Of a stretch of 64,000 nucleotides of DNA, positions 1 to 8,947 are shown piece by piece. The position numbers and the translations under genes are program-made. The DNA comes from PALSA-612 sp963791225 (GTDB taxonomy: Bacteria > Actinomycetota > Thermoleophilia > Gaiellales > Gaiellaceae): NCBI GenBank assembly GCA_963791225.1, contig CAWBRV010000003.1, positions 868,001 through 932,000 on the forward strand. The letters are read 5' to 3'. Below the pieces are notes generated by a model. That model was not told where the DNA came from, ran no database searches, and saw only the letters and a list, made by a program, of their open reading frames with translations. Each line of letters begins with the position of its first letter. Position 1 is the first letter of the stretch.

Positions 1-1
1 G

Positions 2-334
2 GCGTATCTCGGCGTCCACATCCAGACGATCCCGAGCGACGCCGCCGCACAGCTCGGCGGCACGGCTGGCGTCGAGGTGACGAGCGTCGTCGCCGGCTCC
101 CCGGCCGCAAAGGCGGGGCTCAAGGCTGCGAGCGGCTCGCAGGTCGTCAACGGCCAGCAGTACGCGACCGGAGGCGACGTGATCACCGCGATCGACGGTC
201 ACTCCGTCTCGAGCGCCGACTCGCTGCAGACCGAGGTCGCCGGCAAGAAGCCGGGCACGAAGGTCACTCTCACCGTCGTCCACGGCGGCTCCACGAAGAC
301 GATCACCGTCACGCTCGGTACGCGTCCCTCGTAA
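2..334 (+). CDS. HtrA/DegP-like serine protease, C-terminal PDZ part (partial)
   Basis: This is the end of a gene whose start lies outside the window. The 110 visible residues form a PDZ domain: it opens with AYLGVHIQTIP, the usual entry into the PDZ of HtrA/PepD proteases, and contains the GDVITAIDG strand and a VTLTVVHGG/TITVTLG ending. HtrA proteins are membrane-anchored or secreted serine proteases that degrade misfolded envelope proteins, with the PDZ binding C-termini. The catalytic trypsin-like domain would be upstream, so the assignment rests on the PDZ alone. A strong hairpin follows the stop. Confidence 0.8.
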   Translation, partial: AYLGVHIQTIPSDAAAQLGGTAGVEVTSVVAGSPAAKAGLKAASGSQVVNGQQYATGGDVITAIDGHSVSSADSLQTEVAGKKPGTKVTLTVVHGGSTKTITVTLGTRPS

Positions 335-360
335 CGAGCAAGGTTCCCTCCTCCCACGAC

Positions 361-393
361 GGCCCGCCGAGCGCCACCGACGCTCGGCGGGCC
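361..393. terminator. Hairpin between convergent genes
   Basis: A perfect 13-bp inverted repeat (GGCCCGCCGAGCG / CGCTCGGCGGGCC) with a 7-nt loop lies between the convergent HtrA and acetyltransferase genes. It has no U tract, as is common in high-GC bacteria. It probably terminates transcription from both sides. Confidence 0.75.
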
Positions 394-430
394 AAATCGG
401 CTTCTCCCGCCTGACGCGGGCGGTTGCCGC

Positions 431-1450
431 TCAGCGGCGGAGCACACGCTTGGCGAGCGGGCGGCCGTGCGTGTACGCGGTGCGCTCGAGGATGCCGAGG
501 GGCGTGCGGGCAAAGGCCTGGAGGACACGGCGCTCGTGGGCGAGGGGGGTCCAAACGGTCTTGTACGCCTCGTCCGTGCCGAGGAACTCGTAGCGCCGCA
601 GGCCGAGCGAGAACGCGCGCTCGAGCTGGTCGTGGGTGATCAAGCCGCCCGGGCCGTAGCGTCTCAGCTCGATGTCGAAGCCGCCCTTGAGGATGGCGTA
701 GACGCCGTGCTCCTCGAGCGCGAGCTCGAACGCGATCGCGCGGCCGTCGAGACGGAGGAAGGCGAGCCGGAGGATGCCGCGCTCGGCCGCCCAGCGGGCG
801 ATCTCGGTGTAGAAGCCGAGCGTGTCCGGCCTCGAGTCGATCGCGGTTCCGCTCTCGCGCTTCCAGCCGGATGCCTCGACCGGCAGGCCCTCGGCGAGGA
901 GCTCGTCGAGGCGCTCGCGGCCGTCCTCGACCGAGAACTCGACGGCGCCCAGCTCCTCGAGGCGCCGTCGCCTACGCAGGGTCTCCTTGACGTGGTGACG
1001 GTCGAGCGCCGCCAGGTAGTCCTCGAACGAGCCGCTGACGTCGACGTAGGGAGAACGATCGCCGACACGCTCCAGGAGGCTGTAGCCCGCAGCGAGCGCT
1101 GCCTCGCGGAGCGCCTCGAGCTGGGGCTCCGGAGCCGGTCGCAACGTCACGCTCCGAGCACCGGCGAAGAGGCCCTGGCCGAGGGCGACTGCGGCGTCGC
1201 GGCTCTCGGCGACGAGGGGAAGCTCGGGCGAGTGCCAGTTGGCGGCTCCCGACACCCGACCGCTCTTGCGCGCGACGGGGACGACGCCGGAGAGCGCTCC
1301 GTCAGCGGTCGAGGTCGTGACGACGTCCAGCTCGCCGCTCCCGAATGCACGCCACCAGGCCGAGACCCACGCCGGCCGCGCCCAGGGAGCCGACCCGACC
1401 CGGTCGGCGAGCGTGTCCCATTCCTCCACGAGCCGGGGGTCGATCTCCAT
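431..1450 (-). CDS. GNAT-fold acetyltransferase of the CelD/BioF2-like (Acetyltransf_6) family
   Basis: A 339-residue soluble protein with the duplicated GNAT organisation of CelD/FemAB-like acyltransferases. The N-terminal half has WARPAWVSAWWRAFG, typical of this family. The C-terminal half has the basic ETLRRRRRLEELG segment, GRAIAFELALE and FLGTDEAYKTVWTP. These enzymes transfer acyl or aminoacyl groups and often sit in exopolysaccharide loci; the substrate here is unknown. I chose the ATG that begins MEIDPRLVEEW: it has a TAGGAT box 8 nt upstream, and longer versions would overlap the divergent ATP-grasp gene. An ATP-grasp enzyme and glycosyltransferases nearby suggest surface-polymer work (inference). 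Confidence 0.8.
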   Translation of the reverse strand: MEIDPRLVEEWDTLADRVGSAPWARPAWVSAWWRAFGSGELDVVTTSTADGALSGVVPVARKSGRVSGAANWHSPELPLVAESRDAAVALGQGLFAGARSVTLRPAPEPQLEALREAALAAGYSLLERVGDRSPYVDVSGSFEDYLAALDRHHVKETLRRRRRLEELGAVEFSVEDGRERLDELLAEGLPVEASGWKRESGTAIDSRPDTLGFYTEIARWAAERGILRLAFLRLDGRAIAFELALEEHGVYAILKGGFDIELRRYGPGGLITHDQLERAFSLGLRRYEFLGTDEAYKTVWTPLAHERRVLQAFARTPLGILERTAYTHGRPLAKRVLRR

Positions 1451-1469
1451 CGGCTCGTATCCTAGGCCG
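1451..1469. promoter_or_regulatory. Divergent leaderless promoter pair
   Basis: Only 19 bp separate the two start codons. The near-palindromic TATCCTA (1458-1464) reads as TATCCT 6 nt before the GTG on the plus strand and as TAGGAT 8 nt before the ATG on the minus strand. No ribosome binding site fits on either side, so both mRNAs are probably leaderless and the two -10 boxes share the same bases. Confidence 0.5.
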
Positions 1470-2606
1470 GTGCGTGTGCTCGTCCCGGACGACGACTTCA
1501 CCGCCGTCCTGGCCGCCGTGCGGGCGCTTCGCAAGGGCGGTTACGAGCCCTGGCTCGCGATGAGCGTGCCGAGCGCGTTCGCCGCGCGGTCGCGCGACAC
1601 GGCCGGCACCGTCCCCGTGCCGGACGCCGGACCCGACCCCGACGGCTTCGTCGCGGCGCTCGCGGAGGCCGCAGCTCGTCTTCGGGTCGTGGCCGTCCTC
1701 CCGGGGACCGAGACCTCGTTGACGGCGCTCGCCGGGCGCGAGTCGGACTTCCCGGAGGGCGTCGTCCTCGGCGTCCCGCCCCGCGAGATCGTCGAGCGCG
1801 CCGTCGACAAGTCGATCCTCGCCCAGCTCTCCGCGAAGGCGGGGCTGAAGGTGCCGGAGACGCAGGTCGTCGACAGCGCCGGCGCCGACGGCATCACCTA
1901 CCCGGCAGTGGTCAAGCCGTTGACGAGCTCGACGCTCGTCGACGGCACGCTTCGCCTCGGCTGGGTGCGCAAGATCGATACCGCCGCGGAGCTCCGGGCC
2001 GCGCTCGAGTGGATGCCCGGCGCCAGCCTGATCGTCCAGCCCTACCTCGACGGCGCTCTCTCGGCGTCGTGCGGCGTCTTCTGGGACGGCCGGCTGCTCT
2101 GTGTCGAGCACCAGGTCGCCCGGCGGATCTGGCCGCCGGACTGCGGTGTCTCGTCCTACGCGGAGACCGTGCCGGCCGATCCGGCGCTCGAGGAGCGGAT
2201 TGCGTCGCTGCTCGGCGAGATCGGCTGGAGCGGCATCTTCGAGCTGCAGTTCATCCGCCGCCCCGAGGGTGACTACGTGATCGACCTGAACACGCGCTTC
2301 TACGGCTCGCTCGCGCTCGCGGTCAGGTCGGGACTGAACCTGCCGGCGATCTGGGTCGACCTGCTGCTCGGTCGCACACCCGAGATCGGCGCCTACCGGG
2401 TCGGCGTCCGCTACCGCTCCGAGCAGCGCGACGCCCGCGCGATCCTGCACGGGTTCCGGGCCGGCCGGCGCGTCGAGGCACTCCGCGCCTGCCTGCCGCG
2501 CCCCCGCACGGTGCACGGGATCTTCTCCGCCCGCGACCCGCTGCCGTTCGTCTGCCGCCTGGCCGGGCTCAAAGCCGAGCCCGGAGCGCTGCCCCCGGCC
2601 GGTTGA
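1470..2606 (+). CDS. ATP-grasp domain protein (carboxylate-amine ligase type)
   Basis: A 378-residue soluble protein. After a Rossmann-like preATP-grasp region (MRVLVPDDDF) comes an ATP-grasp core: AVDKSILAQLSAKAGLKVPET (lid and entry helix), YPAVVKPLTSS (the nucleotide-binding lysine strand), SLIVQPYLDG, and FELQFIRRPEGDYVIDLNTRFYGSLALAV with the metal-binding Asn/Glu-type end. The fold is that of carbamoyl-phosphate synthase-like ligases, which join a carboxylate to an amine through an acyl-phosphate. The substrate cannot be read from the sequence. The last 38 bp overlap, tail to tail, the glycosyltransferase gene on the other strand. Confidence 0.8.
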   Translation: MRVLVPDDDFTAVLAAVRALRKGGYEPWLAMSVPSAFAARSRDTAGTVPVPDAGPDPDGFVAALAEAAARLRVVAVLPGTETSLTALAGRESDFPEGVVLGVPPREIVERAVDKSILAQLSAKAGLKVPETQVVDSAGADGITYPAVVKPLTSSTLVDGTLRLGWVRKIDTAAELRAALEWMPGASLIVQPYLDGALSASCGVFWDGRLLCVEHQVARRIWPPDCGVSSYAETVPADPALEERIASLLGEIGWSGIFELQFIRRPEGDYVIDLNTRFYGSLALAVRSGLNLPAIWVDLLLGRTPEIGAYRVGVRYRSEQRDARAILHGFRAGRRVEALRACLPRPRTVHGIFSARDPLPFVCRLAGLKAEPGALPPAG

Positions 2607-3396
2607 CGAGCCTGAACAGGCGCTGCTTCGTGTACTCGCCTGCGGGCAGGCGGTCGACGAGCGGGTAGAGGAGCTTGCACCGGAGCGGTGCGGCTGATCG
2701 GCTCCGGTTGGCAGCACGCTCGGCGAAGAGCCGGGGATGGCGTTCGCGGAGCAGCGCGAGCATCGAGCCGTGCCGCTGCTCCGTGTCGGCGAGCATTCGG
2801 TTCGAGCGCACCCGGTACCAGCCGGTGAGCACGGGCACGTGAATGCCGCGGGCGCCACGCTCGGCAAGCGCCATCCACAGGTCCCAGTCCTCGTAGCCGC
2901 CGCGGAGCTCCCAGCCGCCCGCGTCGAGCAGAGCCTCGCGGCGCACCATCGCGTCTGCGGGCAGCTCGTTCACGTAGCTGATCAGCCAGGGGTCGAGGGT
3001 GCGCCCGAGCCGCCGGTACGTCTTGTCCTCGCCGAAGTTCTGCACGTCTCCCCAGGCCACGGCCGCCTCTGGATCGGCGTCGAGGGCGTCCGCGAGAGCG
3101 GTGAGCGCGCCGGGAGCCTCGAGGTCGTCCGCGTCGAGCGCCGAGACGTAGGGGGCCGAGGTCGCCGCGACGCCGGCCATCCGGGCCGCGGCCAGCCCGG
3201 CGTTGTCCTGCCGAACCACCCGCACGCCGTCGGCCGCTACGTCGGCCAGCACCCCGAGCGTGCCGGGATCGTCGGAGCCGTCGTCGACGACCACGAGCTC
3301 GATCGGCTCCGGCTCGTCGATCGAAGCGAGCGTCTCGCGCAGGGTTGCCCCGTCGTTGAAGCAGGGGATCACGACCGCGATGCGGGCGCCGGACAC
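2569..3396 (-). CDS. Family 2 glycosyltransferase
   Basis: A 275-residue GT-A fold enzyme that adds sugars from nucleotide-sugar donors to surface glycans. It starts with the classical nucleotide-binding strand IAVVIPCFNDG, then VVVDDGSDD, the DNAGLAAARMAG segment and the metal-binding SALDADD (DxD). GGYEDWDLWMAL matches the acceptor-side ED motif of this family. There are no membrane segments, so it is cytosolic. The GTG start is supported by the MSGARIAVVIP opening. Its 3' end overlaps the ATP-grasp gene by 38 bp. The neighbourhood suggests a small envelope-glycan set, but the glycan is unknown. Confidence 0.88.
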   Translation of the reverse strand: MSGARIAVVIPCFNDGATLRETLASIDEPEPIELVVVDDGSDDPGTLGVLADVAADGVRVVRQDNAGLAAARMAGVAATSAPYVSALDADDLEAPGALTALADALDADPEAAVAWGDVQNFGEDKTYRRLGRTLDPWLISYVNELPADAMVRREALLDAGGWELRGGYEDWDLWMALAERGARGIHVPVLTGWYRVRSNRMLADTEQRHGSMLALLRERHPRLFAERAANRSRSAAPLRCKLLYPLVDRLPAGEYTKQRLFRLVNRPGAALRARL

Positions 3397-3424
3397 GAAT
3401 CTAGTCTCGCAACGCGGGCGGAAG

Positions 3425-5974
3425 CTATCCGTGCATACCGAGGCCGGGACCGCTCCCGACCGGCGGCGCCGTGACGCTCGCGCCCGGAGCGGACGCGTGC
3501 ACGTTCGGCGTGCCGGCGTGGCAGGTATCGGTGCCGGAGTCGGTGTAGGAGCCGCCGGCGACCGGGACGAACTGCCAGTCGTAGGAGGTTGCGTGAAGCG
3601 TCAGCTCGAGGACGCCGAGCGTCGAGGCCTGCCAGGTCTCGCTGTTCGCTGCGTGGTTGTTGGTCGGATCGAGCGCGGCCCCTCCTGTCGCGACGACGAA
3701 CTCACGAACGCCGAAGAGCGGGTCGGCGATCCCGTTCGAGTCCTGCGGCGCGAACCGCTCATAGGAGCGGGCATGCGCGTTGAGCACGACATCGGCGCCG
3801 CCGTTGTGGAGCGCCTCGAAGATGGCGCCGACCGTTCCGTTGTAGCCCGGCTCGGGGGTCGAGGTGAAGAGCGGGTGGTGGAAGTACGCCAGCGTGCAGG
3901 CCGCGGGGTGCGCCGCGAGGTCCTGCTTCAGCCACTGCACCTCGGGGCTGCCGGTACCGCAGCCGCCCACGAGCCCGCAGTTGGAGTTCAGCGCGATCAC
4001 GTGCCAGGTACCGACGTCGTAGCTGTACCAGCCCTGGCCCGGGTTGCCGGCGGCGCTGCCGAAGTACGTGAAGTAGCCGGAGGCGCTGGAGTCACCCTGG
4101 TAGTCGTGGTTGCCGGGGACCGGCGACGAGATCGCCTTGAACGCCCCCCAGGTCGGGTCGTAGCACCCCGTGTACTCGCTCAGGTAGCCGTTGTCCCCGG
4201 ACGCGTCTCCAAGCGGAAGCACGAGCGCGGGGTCGAGCGGACCGAGCAGCGCGGCAGTCTGCGTGTCGCCGGTCGCGTCGCAGGCGTGCTGGTCGCCGGC
4301 CGCCACGACGACGGGATCGCCCGACGGTGTGGCCAGGCCCCAGTGCAACGTGACGGAGCCCTTGGCGGCGTTGTAGCCGTCGACCGCGATCTGGTACGTC
4401 GTCCCGCCCACGGCCGAGAACGCCGCCTTGCTCGTCTTGTCCACGCCGCTCGCGTCGTCGTTCGAGACGACCGTCGCCAGCTGCGAGACGCTCGACCCCG
4501 TGTAGACGCCGAGCAGCGTGTTGAAGCCCGAGCCCGACGTGTCGACGGTGGCCGTGCCGCTTGAGGGCGCCGTCCAGCTGTACCAGATCGAGGCGCCGCC
4601 GGCATTGCCGGCGTGGTTCGGCTCGCCCGTCTCCTTCGTCGCGTAGGTCGTCGACCCGCTCGCCGAGCCGCTCGCTCCGGAGATCAGCTGACCGTTCGCG
4701 AACATGTCGTTCGCGACGGTGTTCTGGACCCAGTGGAGCGTGATCGAGCCCATCGCCTTGTTGTAGCCGTCGACGGCGATCTGGTAGGTCGTGCCCGCGG
4801 ATGGGTTGAACGTGACCTTGCTCGTGTAGTCCAGCTTTGACACGTCGTCGTTCGACACGACCCCCGTCAGCGAGCCGACGCTCGAGCCGGTGTACACGGC
4901 GAGCAGCGTGTCGAAGCCAGATCCGGAGGTGTCGAGCGAGACCGACGCATTCGCCGTGGCCGTCCAGCGGAACCACACGGATGCGCCGCCGGCGTTGCCG
5001 GCGTGGTTGGGCTCGCCTGTCTCCTTCGCGGCGCCGACGTTCGACCCGGCTGTCGTGCCGCTCGTGCCCGAGATCGCCTGGGCGCTCGCGAACATGTCGT
5101 TTGCCGGCGGGCTGGAAAGGAGCCAGTCGAGCGTCACGGAGCCGGTGGCGGCGCTGAAGCCGTCGACCGCGATCCTGTAGGTGGTGCCGCTCGCGGCCTG
5201 GAAGCTGGCCTTGCTCTGCCGGCCGCTGCAGCAGTCGTCGTTGGACGCGACCGTGGTCAGCGAGCCGACGCTGGATCCCGTGTAGACGCCGAGGAGGGTG
5301 TCGAAGCTCGAGCCGATCGTGTCGACGATTGCGGTGCCGCTCGAGGGCGCCGTCCAGCTGTACCAGATCGAGGCGCCGCCGGCGTTGCCGGCGTGGTTGG
5401 GCTCGCCTGTCTCCTTCGTGGCGCCGACGTTCGACCCGGCTGTCGTGCCGCTCGCGCCCGAGATCGCCTGGGCGCTCGCGAACATGTTGTTTGCGGGCGG
5501 GCTGGACAGTGCCCAGTGGAGCGTGACCGAACCCGTGGCCTTGTTGTAGCCGTCGACCGCGATCCTGTAGGTGGTGCCGCTCGCGGCCTGGAAGCTGGCC
5601 TTGCTCTGCCGGCCGCTGCAGCAGTCGTCGTTGGACGCGACCGTGGTCAGCGAGCCGACGCTGGATCCCGTGTAGACGCCGAGGAGGGTGTCGAAGCTCG
5701 AGCCGATCGTGTCGACGATTGCGGTGCCGCTCGAGGGCGCCGTCCAGCTGTACCAGATCGAGGCGCCGCCCTTGTTGCCGGCGTGGTTCGGCTCGCCCGT
5801 CTCCTTCGTCGCACCCGCGTTGGAGCCCGTTGCGGTGCCGCTCGCGCCGGAGACCACCTGCGCGCTCGCGAAGCTGTCGTTCGCGGGCGCCGCGGCAGAC
5901 TTCGCCTCAACGGTCGAGGCGCAGGCGAGCGCGATCGCGAGCACTGCGAGCAGCGACCCGTTTCGAAACCCCAC
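3425..5974 (-). CDS. Secreted metallophosphoesterase with four N-terminal tandem beta-domain repeats
   Basis: An 849-residue exported protein. Residues 1-24 are a signal peptide (LLAVLAIALACASTVEA). Residues about 32-551 are four copies of a 130-residue domain, each with the pattern NDxFAxAQ, ATKETGEPNHAG, SIWYSWTAP, FDTLLGVYTG, VASNDD, YRIAVDG and VTLHW, probably beta-sandwich adhesion or substrate-binding units. The C-terminal third is a calcineurin-like phosphoesterase with AAGDQHAC, LGDASGDNG, GNHDY, YFHHPLF and NAHARSYERF, resembling secreted acid-phosphatase-like or alkaline-phosphatase D-like enzymes. The usual GHxH end is NAHARSYE here. A TAGAGT box lies 6 nt before the GTG start, so the mRNA is probably leaderless and independent of the upstream gene. 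Confidence 0.85.
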   Translation of the reverse strand: MGFRNGSLLAVLAIALACASTVEAKSAAAPANDSFASAQVVSGASGTATGSNAGATKETGEPNHAGNKGGASIWYSWTAPSSGTAIVDTIGSSFDTLLGVYTGSSVGSLTTVASNDDCCSGRQSKASFQAASGTTYRIAVDGYNKATGSVTLHWALSSPPANNMFASAQAISGASGTTAGSNVGATKETGEPNHAGNAGGASIWYSWTAPSSGTAIVDTIGSSFDTLLGVYTGSSVGSLTTVASNDDCCSGRQSKASFQAASGTTYRIAVDGFSAATGSVTLDWLLSSPPANDMFASAQAISGTSGTTAGSNVGAAKETGEPNHAGNAGGASVWFRWTATANASVSLDTSGSGFDTLLAVYTGSSVGSLTGVVSNDDVSKLDYTSKVTFNPSAGTTYQIAVDGYNKAMGSITLHWVQNTVANDMFANGQLISGASGSASGSTTYATKETGEPNHAGNAGGASIWYSWTAPSSGTATVDTSGSGFNTLLGVYTGSSVSQLATVVSNDDASGVDKTSKAAFSAVGGTTYQIAVDGYNAAKGSVTLHWGLATPSGDPVVVAAGDQHACDATGDTQTAALLGPLDPALVLPLGDASGDNGYLSEYTGCYDPTWGAFKAISSPVPGNHDYQGDSSASGYFTYFGSAAGNPGQGWYSYDVGTWHVIALNSNCGLVGGCGTGSPEVQWLKQDLAAHPAACTLAYFHHPLFTSTPEPGYNGTVGAIFEALHNGGADVVLNAHARSYERFAPQDSNGIADPLFGVREFVVATGGAALDPTNNHAANSETWQASTLGVLELTLHATSYDWQFVPVAGGSYTDSGTDTCHAGTPNVHASAPGASVTAPPVGSGPGLGMHG
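4322..5881 (-). repeat. Four in-frame 390-nt tandem repeats
   Basis: The coding DNA repeats with an exact period of 390 nt (130 codons), four units long. Units 1 and 2 share a stretch of about 220 identical bases (5158-5380 against 5548-5770), and units 2 and 3 are nearly identical across 4981-5100 against 5371-5490. Unit 4, next to the phosphatase domain, is the most diverged. The pattern indicates recent duplication or gene conversion among the distal units. Confidence 0.9.
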
Positions 5975-6005
5975 TTACAGACTCTAGGTGGCTCCCGCCC
6001 GCTGT

Positions 6006-7229
6006 CTAGCCCAGCGCGTGCCAGACCGCCTCGCCGATCTCGGCCGCCAACTCGTCTGCCGGACGCAGCCCGTCGAGCCTGGACACGCCACGACCGGCGT
6101 ACTCCTCGCGATAGAGATCGGCCTGCGCCGACAGGTCGCCGATCGTCCAGCGGTCGTCCTTGCGAGCCAACGAGACCTCCGGCGGGATGTCGAGGTAGAA
6201 GGCCGCGACCGGCTTCGGCGCCAGCAGGTCGATCAGGCGCCGCTGCAACTCAAAGCTGCTGTCCGACCCGTACCGGAAGCGGAGCTGTACGGTCGAGTCG
6301 AGCGCATAGCGGTCGTAGACGACGATGCGGCCGTGGCGCGTGTGCCGCGCGATCGTCCCGAGCTGAGCCAGCCCGTTCGCGAGCGTGACCACTGCCGACC
6401 ACACGTAGTTGACGGCCGGGGCTCGCTCGCGCAGGACTGTTCCCGACGTCCGTTCGAGACCGGTGTCGCCGGAAGCCTCCACGGCTCCGAAGCGGTGGAA
6501 GCGCCGGAGCGCGCCTTTGACGGGGCGGCCGAGCACGTCGAGCCAGGCGTTCTGGCCGAACGGCGTCCACTCGACCGCGGCCTCGTAGCCCAGGCGCTCG
6601 AGCGCCGCCTGGAGCGCCTTCGCCTGCGAGCTCTTTCCCGACCCGTCGATTCCGGAGAGCGCGACGACGCGCGGACGATGGAGCCTGGGCAGACGCAGCC
6701 CGCGGCTGTGCGCGCCACGATAGGCGTCCTCGAGATGCTCGAGCTCCCGCCTGAGCCCCCAGGCAGGGGCCCGTGCCCGCGCCAGGTCCCACGCGCCGGC
6801 GTCCTCGGCGAGGGCATCGGCGACCCGGCGGCGGCGCTTGTCCGGCAGCTCGCCTCGCGTCCCGGTCAGGCGGGCGAGGACGAGGATGGCGTGGTGGGGT
6901 GCGGGGCGGACGAGGCGTTGCAAGCCCTCGAGCGGCCGTGCGGTGGCAAAGAGGTCATCCAGCTCGCCCGAAGGGAGTCTCCACGAGGAGGCGGGAACGA
7001 GATCGATCGCCTCGGCGGTGCTGTGGCGGAAGCGCACCCACTCGTCGTCGCGGTCGAGGAAGCCCTCGAAGGCGAGCGCATCGCGGAGGCGTTGGAGGTC
7101 GGCATCCCGGACGAGCAGGTCGAGGTCGCGCCCGGCGCCCGGCGGTGAGCCGAAGACGAGCACGCTGCGCACGGCCGCTCCGTCGACGATCTCGGCGGCG
7201 TTGCGAGCGTGGGTTTCCGCGAGCAGCAC
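6006..7229 (-). CDS. Nucleotidyltransferase-like domain fused to a thymidylate-kinase-like domain
   Basis: A 407-residue fusion. Residues about 20-110 look like a DNA-polymerase-beta-type nucleotidyltransferase: VFGSPPGAGRDLDLLVRD has the GS and DxD pattern. Residues about 190-407 are a thymidylate-kinase-like P-loop domain, with ALSGIDGSGKSSQAK (Walker A), VVYDRYALDSTVQLRFRYG (the DRY/DR motif) and AFYLDIPPEVSLARKDD. The GTG start is set by the ribosome binding site AGGTGAGG, and a longer frame would run inside selB. It is a bifunctional kinase-like protein and not a standard housekeeping Tmk. Its substrate is unknown; similar proteins occur near glycan genes. It lies 44 nt after selB. Confidence 0.75.
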   Translation of the reverse strand: MLLAETHARNAAEIVDGAAVRSVLVFGSPPGAGRDLDLLVRDADLQRLRDALAFEGFLDRDDEWVRFRHSTAEAIDLVPASSWRLPSGELDDLFATARPLEGLQRLVRPAPHHAILVLARLTGTRGELPDKRRRRVADALAEDAGAWDLARARAPAWGLRRELEHLEDAYRGAHSRGLRLPRLHRPRVVALSGIDGSGKSSQAKALQAALERLGYEAAVEWTPFGQNAWLDVLGRPVKGALRRFHRFGAVEASGDTGLERTSGTVLRERAPAVNYVWSAVVTLANGLAQLGTIARHTRHGRIVVYDRYALDSTVQLRFRYGSDSSFELQRRLIDLLAPKPVAAFYLDIPPEVSLARKDDRWTIGDLSAQADLYREEYAGRGVSRLDGLRPADELAAEIGEAVWHALG

Positions 7230-7273
7230 GAAGCGATCCTCACCTGCTGTATCGGCCGCGCGGGCCGTGCCGC

Positions 7274-8947
7274 TTAGCCGCTCGTCTGGCGACGGCGCAG
7301 GACGCGCTCGTCGCCGATCCGGCGCGTGACGCCGTCGGCGTCGAAGCGCTCGAGCAGGAGCTGGGCCGCACGCCGGCCGATGCCGAGCAGGTCGCGGAAG
7401 CGGGCGAGGGTGATGCGGCCCGCCGCCTCGCACTCGGCGACGAGCACCTGCCGCGCATCCTCGTAGGCGGCGGCCGAGACGGCCATGCCCTCACCGAGCC
7501 GGACGAGGCGGCCCTGCTGCTCGAGAAAGAGCGCGAGCTTCGCGTCCTCGACCTTCACGGGCTCGATCCCGAGCTGCGCCTCGAGCTCGGCGGCAGCCCC
7601 CGCGCGCTCGCCGAGCGATGCAGCTGCCCCGGGACGGTAGAGCTTCGCGCCACGGCGCTCGAATCCGAGCAGCGGCACGACCGCGACCGCCCACGGCTCG
7701 GCCGGCGCGTGGATGCCGGGGTCGAGCGGGTCGGCCTCGTCGAGCCGGCGCTCGAGCTCGGCGCGCAACTCGTCGAGCCAATCGCGGGAGAAGAGCCAGT
7801 CGCCGGCGCGCTCGACGCCGGCAGGGTCTCCGTCGAGCACGTGCCGTACGTCGTCGAGTCTGACGGGCGCGTAGATCGTGGCCGCGACGTCGCCGCGCTC
7901 GATCCGCTCGATCCGCTCGGCGCTCGCGTGCCGCGGGGGAGAGGGGTCGAGCACGCGTCCGCCGCCGAGCGTCGTCTCGCCGCGCAGCACGACACGGTCG
8001 CCCCGGGCGGCCACGGCCGGGGAGGAGAGGCGGAGCTGCGCCGCGTGATCGCCGATCCGACGGACGGCGGCGGGGATCTCGGCCGTGCCGTGGTGGACGT
8101 GCACGCGGGCACCGTCCCGGATCGACTCCAGCTCCTCGAGCGCGACGTCGAGGCGGTAGCTGACGGGATAGGCGCCCGGGGCGATCAGCGCCTGGCCGCG
8201 GTGCAGCCGCTCCCGGTCGACACCGGGGAGGCTGACCGCGACACGCTGCCCCGCCTGCGCCCGTTCGACCGGCCGGTCGTGGACCTGCACGCTGCGGATG
8301 CGGACCGGCCGTCCGCCCGGCTCGGCCCGCAGCTCGTCGCCGTCGCCGATCGAGCCCGACCACAACGTGCCCGTGGCCACGGTTCCGATGCCGCGCAACG
8401 TGAACACGCGGTCGACGTGGAGGCGCGCGGGCCGGTCCTCCGGCTCGGCCACGACGCGGTCGGCGGCGGCGGCGAGCTCCGCCCGCAGCTCGTCGAGCCC
8501 GGCGCCGGTCCTGGCGCTGACGGCGACGGCCGCTGCTCCCGGAACCAGCTCGCGCGCCTCCTCGATCGCGAACTCGAGCGTCTCTTCGTCGACCGTGTCC
8601 GCCTTCGTGACCGCGACGACGCCATGCTCGATCCCGAGCAGCCGGATGATCGCGAGGTGCTCGTGCGTCTGTGGCCGCGCTCCTTCGGCAGCGTCGATCA
8701 CGAGCAGGAACAGATCGATGCCGGTCGCACCGGCGATCATCGTGCGGACGAAACGCTCGTGTCCGGGCACGTCGACGAGCGACAGCTGCCTGCCGTCGGG
8801 GAGCTCGAGCGGCGCGTAGCCGAGGTCGATCGAGATGCCGCGCGCCTTCTCCTCGGGCAGCCGGTCCGTGTCCTTCCCGGTCAGTGCCCGGACGAGCCAG
8901 GTCTTGCCGTGGTCGATGTGGCCTGCGGTGCCGACTGTCAGCGGCAC
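7274..8947 (-). CDS. selB: Selenocysteine-specific translation elongation factor SelB
   Basis: A 557-residue GTPase that carries Sec-tRNA(Sec) to UGA codons followed by a SECIS hairpin. The G domain opens with [11 protein letters not shown] (G1), then RGISIDLGY (G2), DVPGHERFV (G3) and TKAD (G4). Beta-barrel domains follow, including [17 protein letters not shown]. The C-terminal third is made of winged-helix repeats (for example [20 protein letters not shown]) that bind SECIS RNA. The length is typical of the family. The start overlaps the selA end by 10 bp, so the two are translated together. No selenoprotein or tRNA-Sec gene is visible in this window. Confidence 0.95.
   Translation of the reverse strand: MPLTVGTAGHIDHGKTWLVRALTGKDTDRLPEEKARGISIDLGYAPLELPDGRQLSLVDVPGHERFVRTMIAGATGIDLFLLVIDAAEGARPQTHEHLAIIRLLGIEHGVVAVTKADTVDEETLEFAIEEARELVPGAAAVAVSARTGAGLDELRAELAAAADRVVAEPEDRPARLHVDRVFTLRGIGTVATGTLWSGSIGDGDELRAEPGGRPVRIRSVQVHDRPVERAQAGQRVAVSLPGVDRERLHRGQALIAPGAYPVSYRLDVALEELESIRDGARVHVHHGTAEIPAAVRRIGDHAAQLRLSSPAVAARGDRVVLRGETTLGGGRVLDPSPPRHASAERIERIERGDVAATIYAPVRLDDVRHVLDGDPAGVERAGDWLFSRDWLDELRAELERRLDEADPLDPGIHAPAEPWAVAVVPLLGFERRGAKLYRPGAAASLGERAGAAAELEAQLGIEPVKVEDAKLALFLEQQGRLVRLGEGMAVSAAAYEDARQVLVAECEAAGRITLARFRDLLGIGRRAAQLLLERFDADGVTRRIGDERVLRRRQTSG

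Noticed and set aside
467..1465. Long open frames antisense to real genes throughout the window, such as this 332-codon frame opposite the CelD-like gene
   Set aside because: High GC makes stop codons rare in the antisense frames. The translations are Arg/Ala/Gly-rich with no recognisable domains, and the gene on the other strand has clear motifs.
4322..5881. A CRISPR array or other spaced repeat
   Set aside because: The repeats are 390 nt long, in frame and head to tail without spacers, and encode protein domains.
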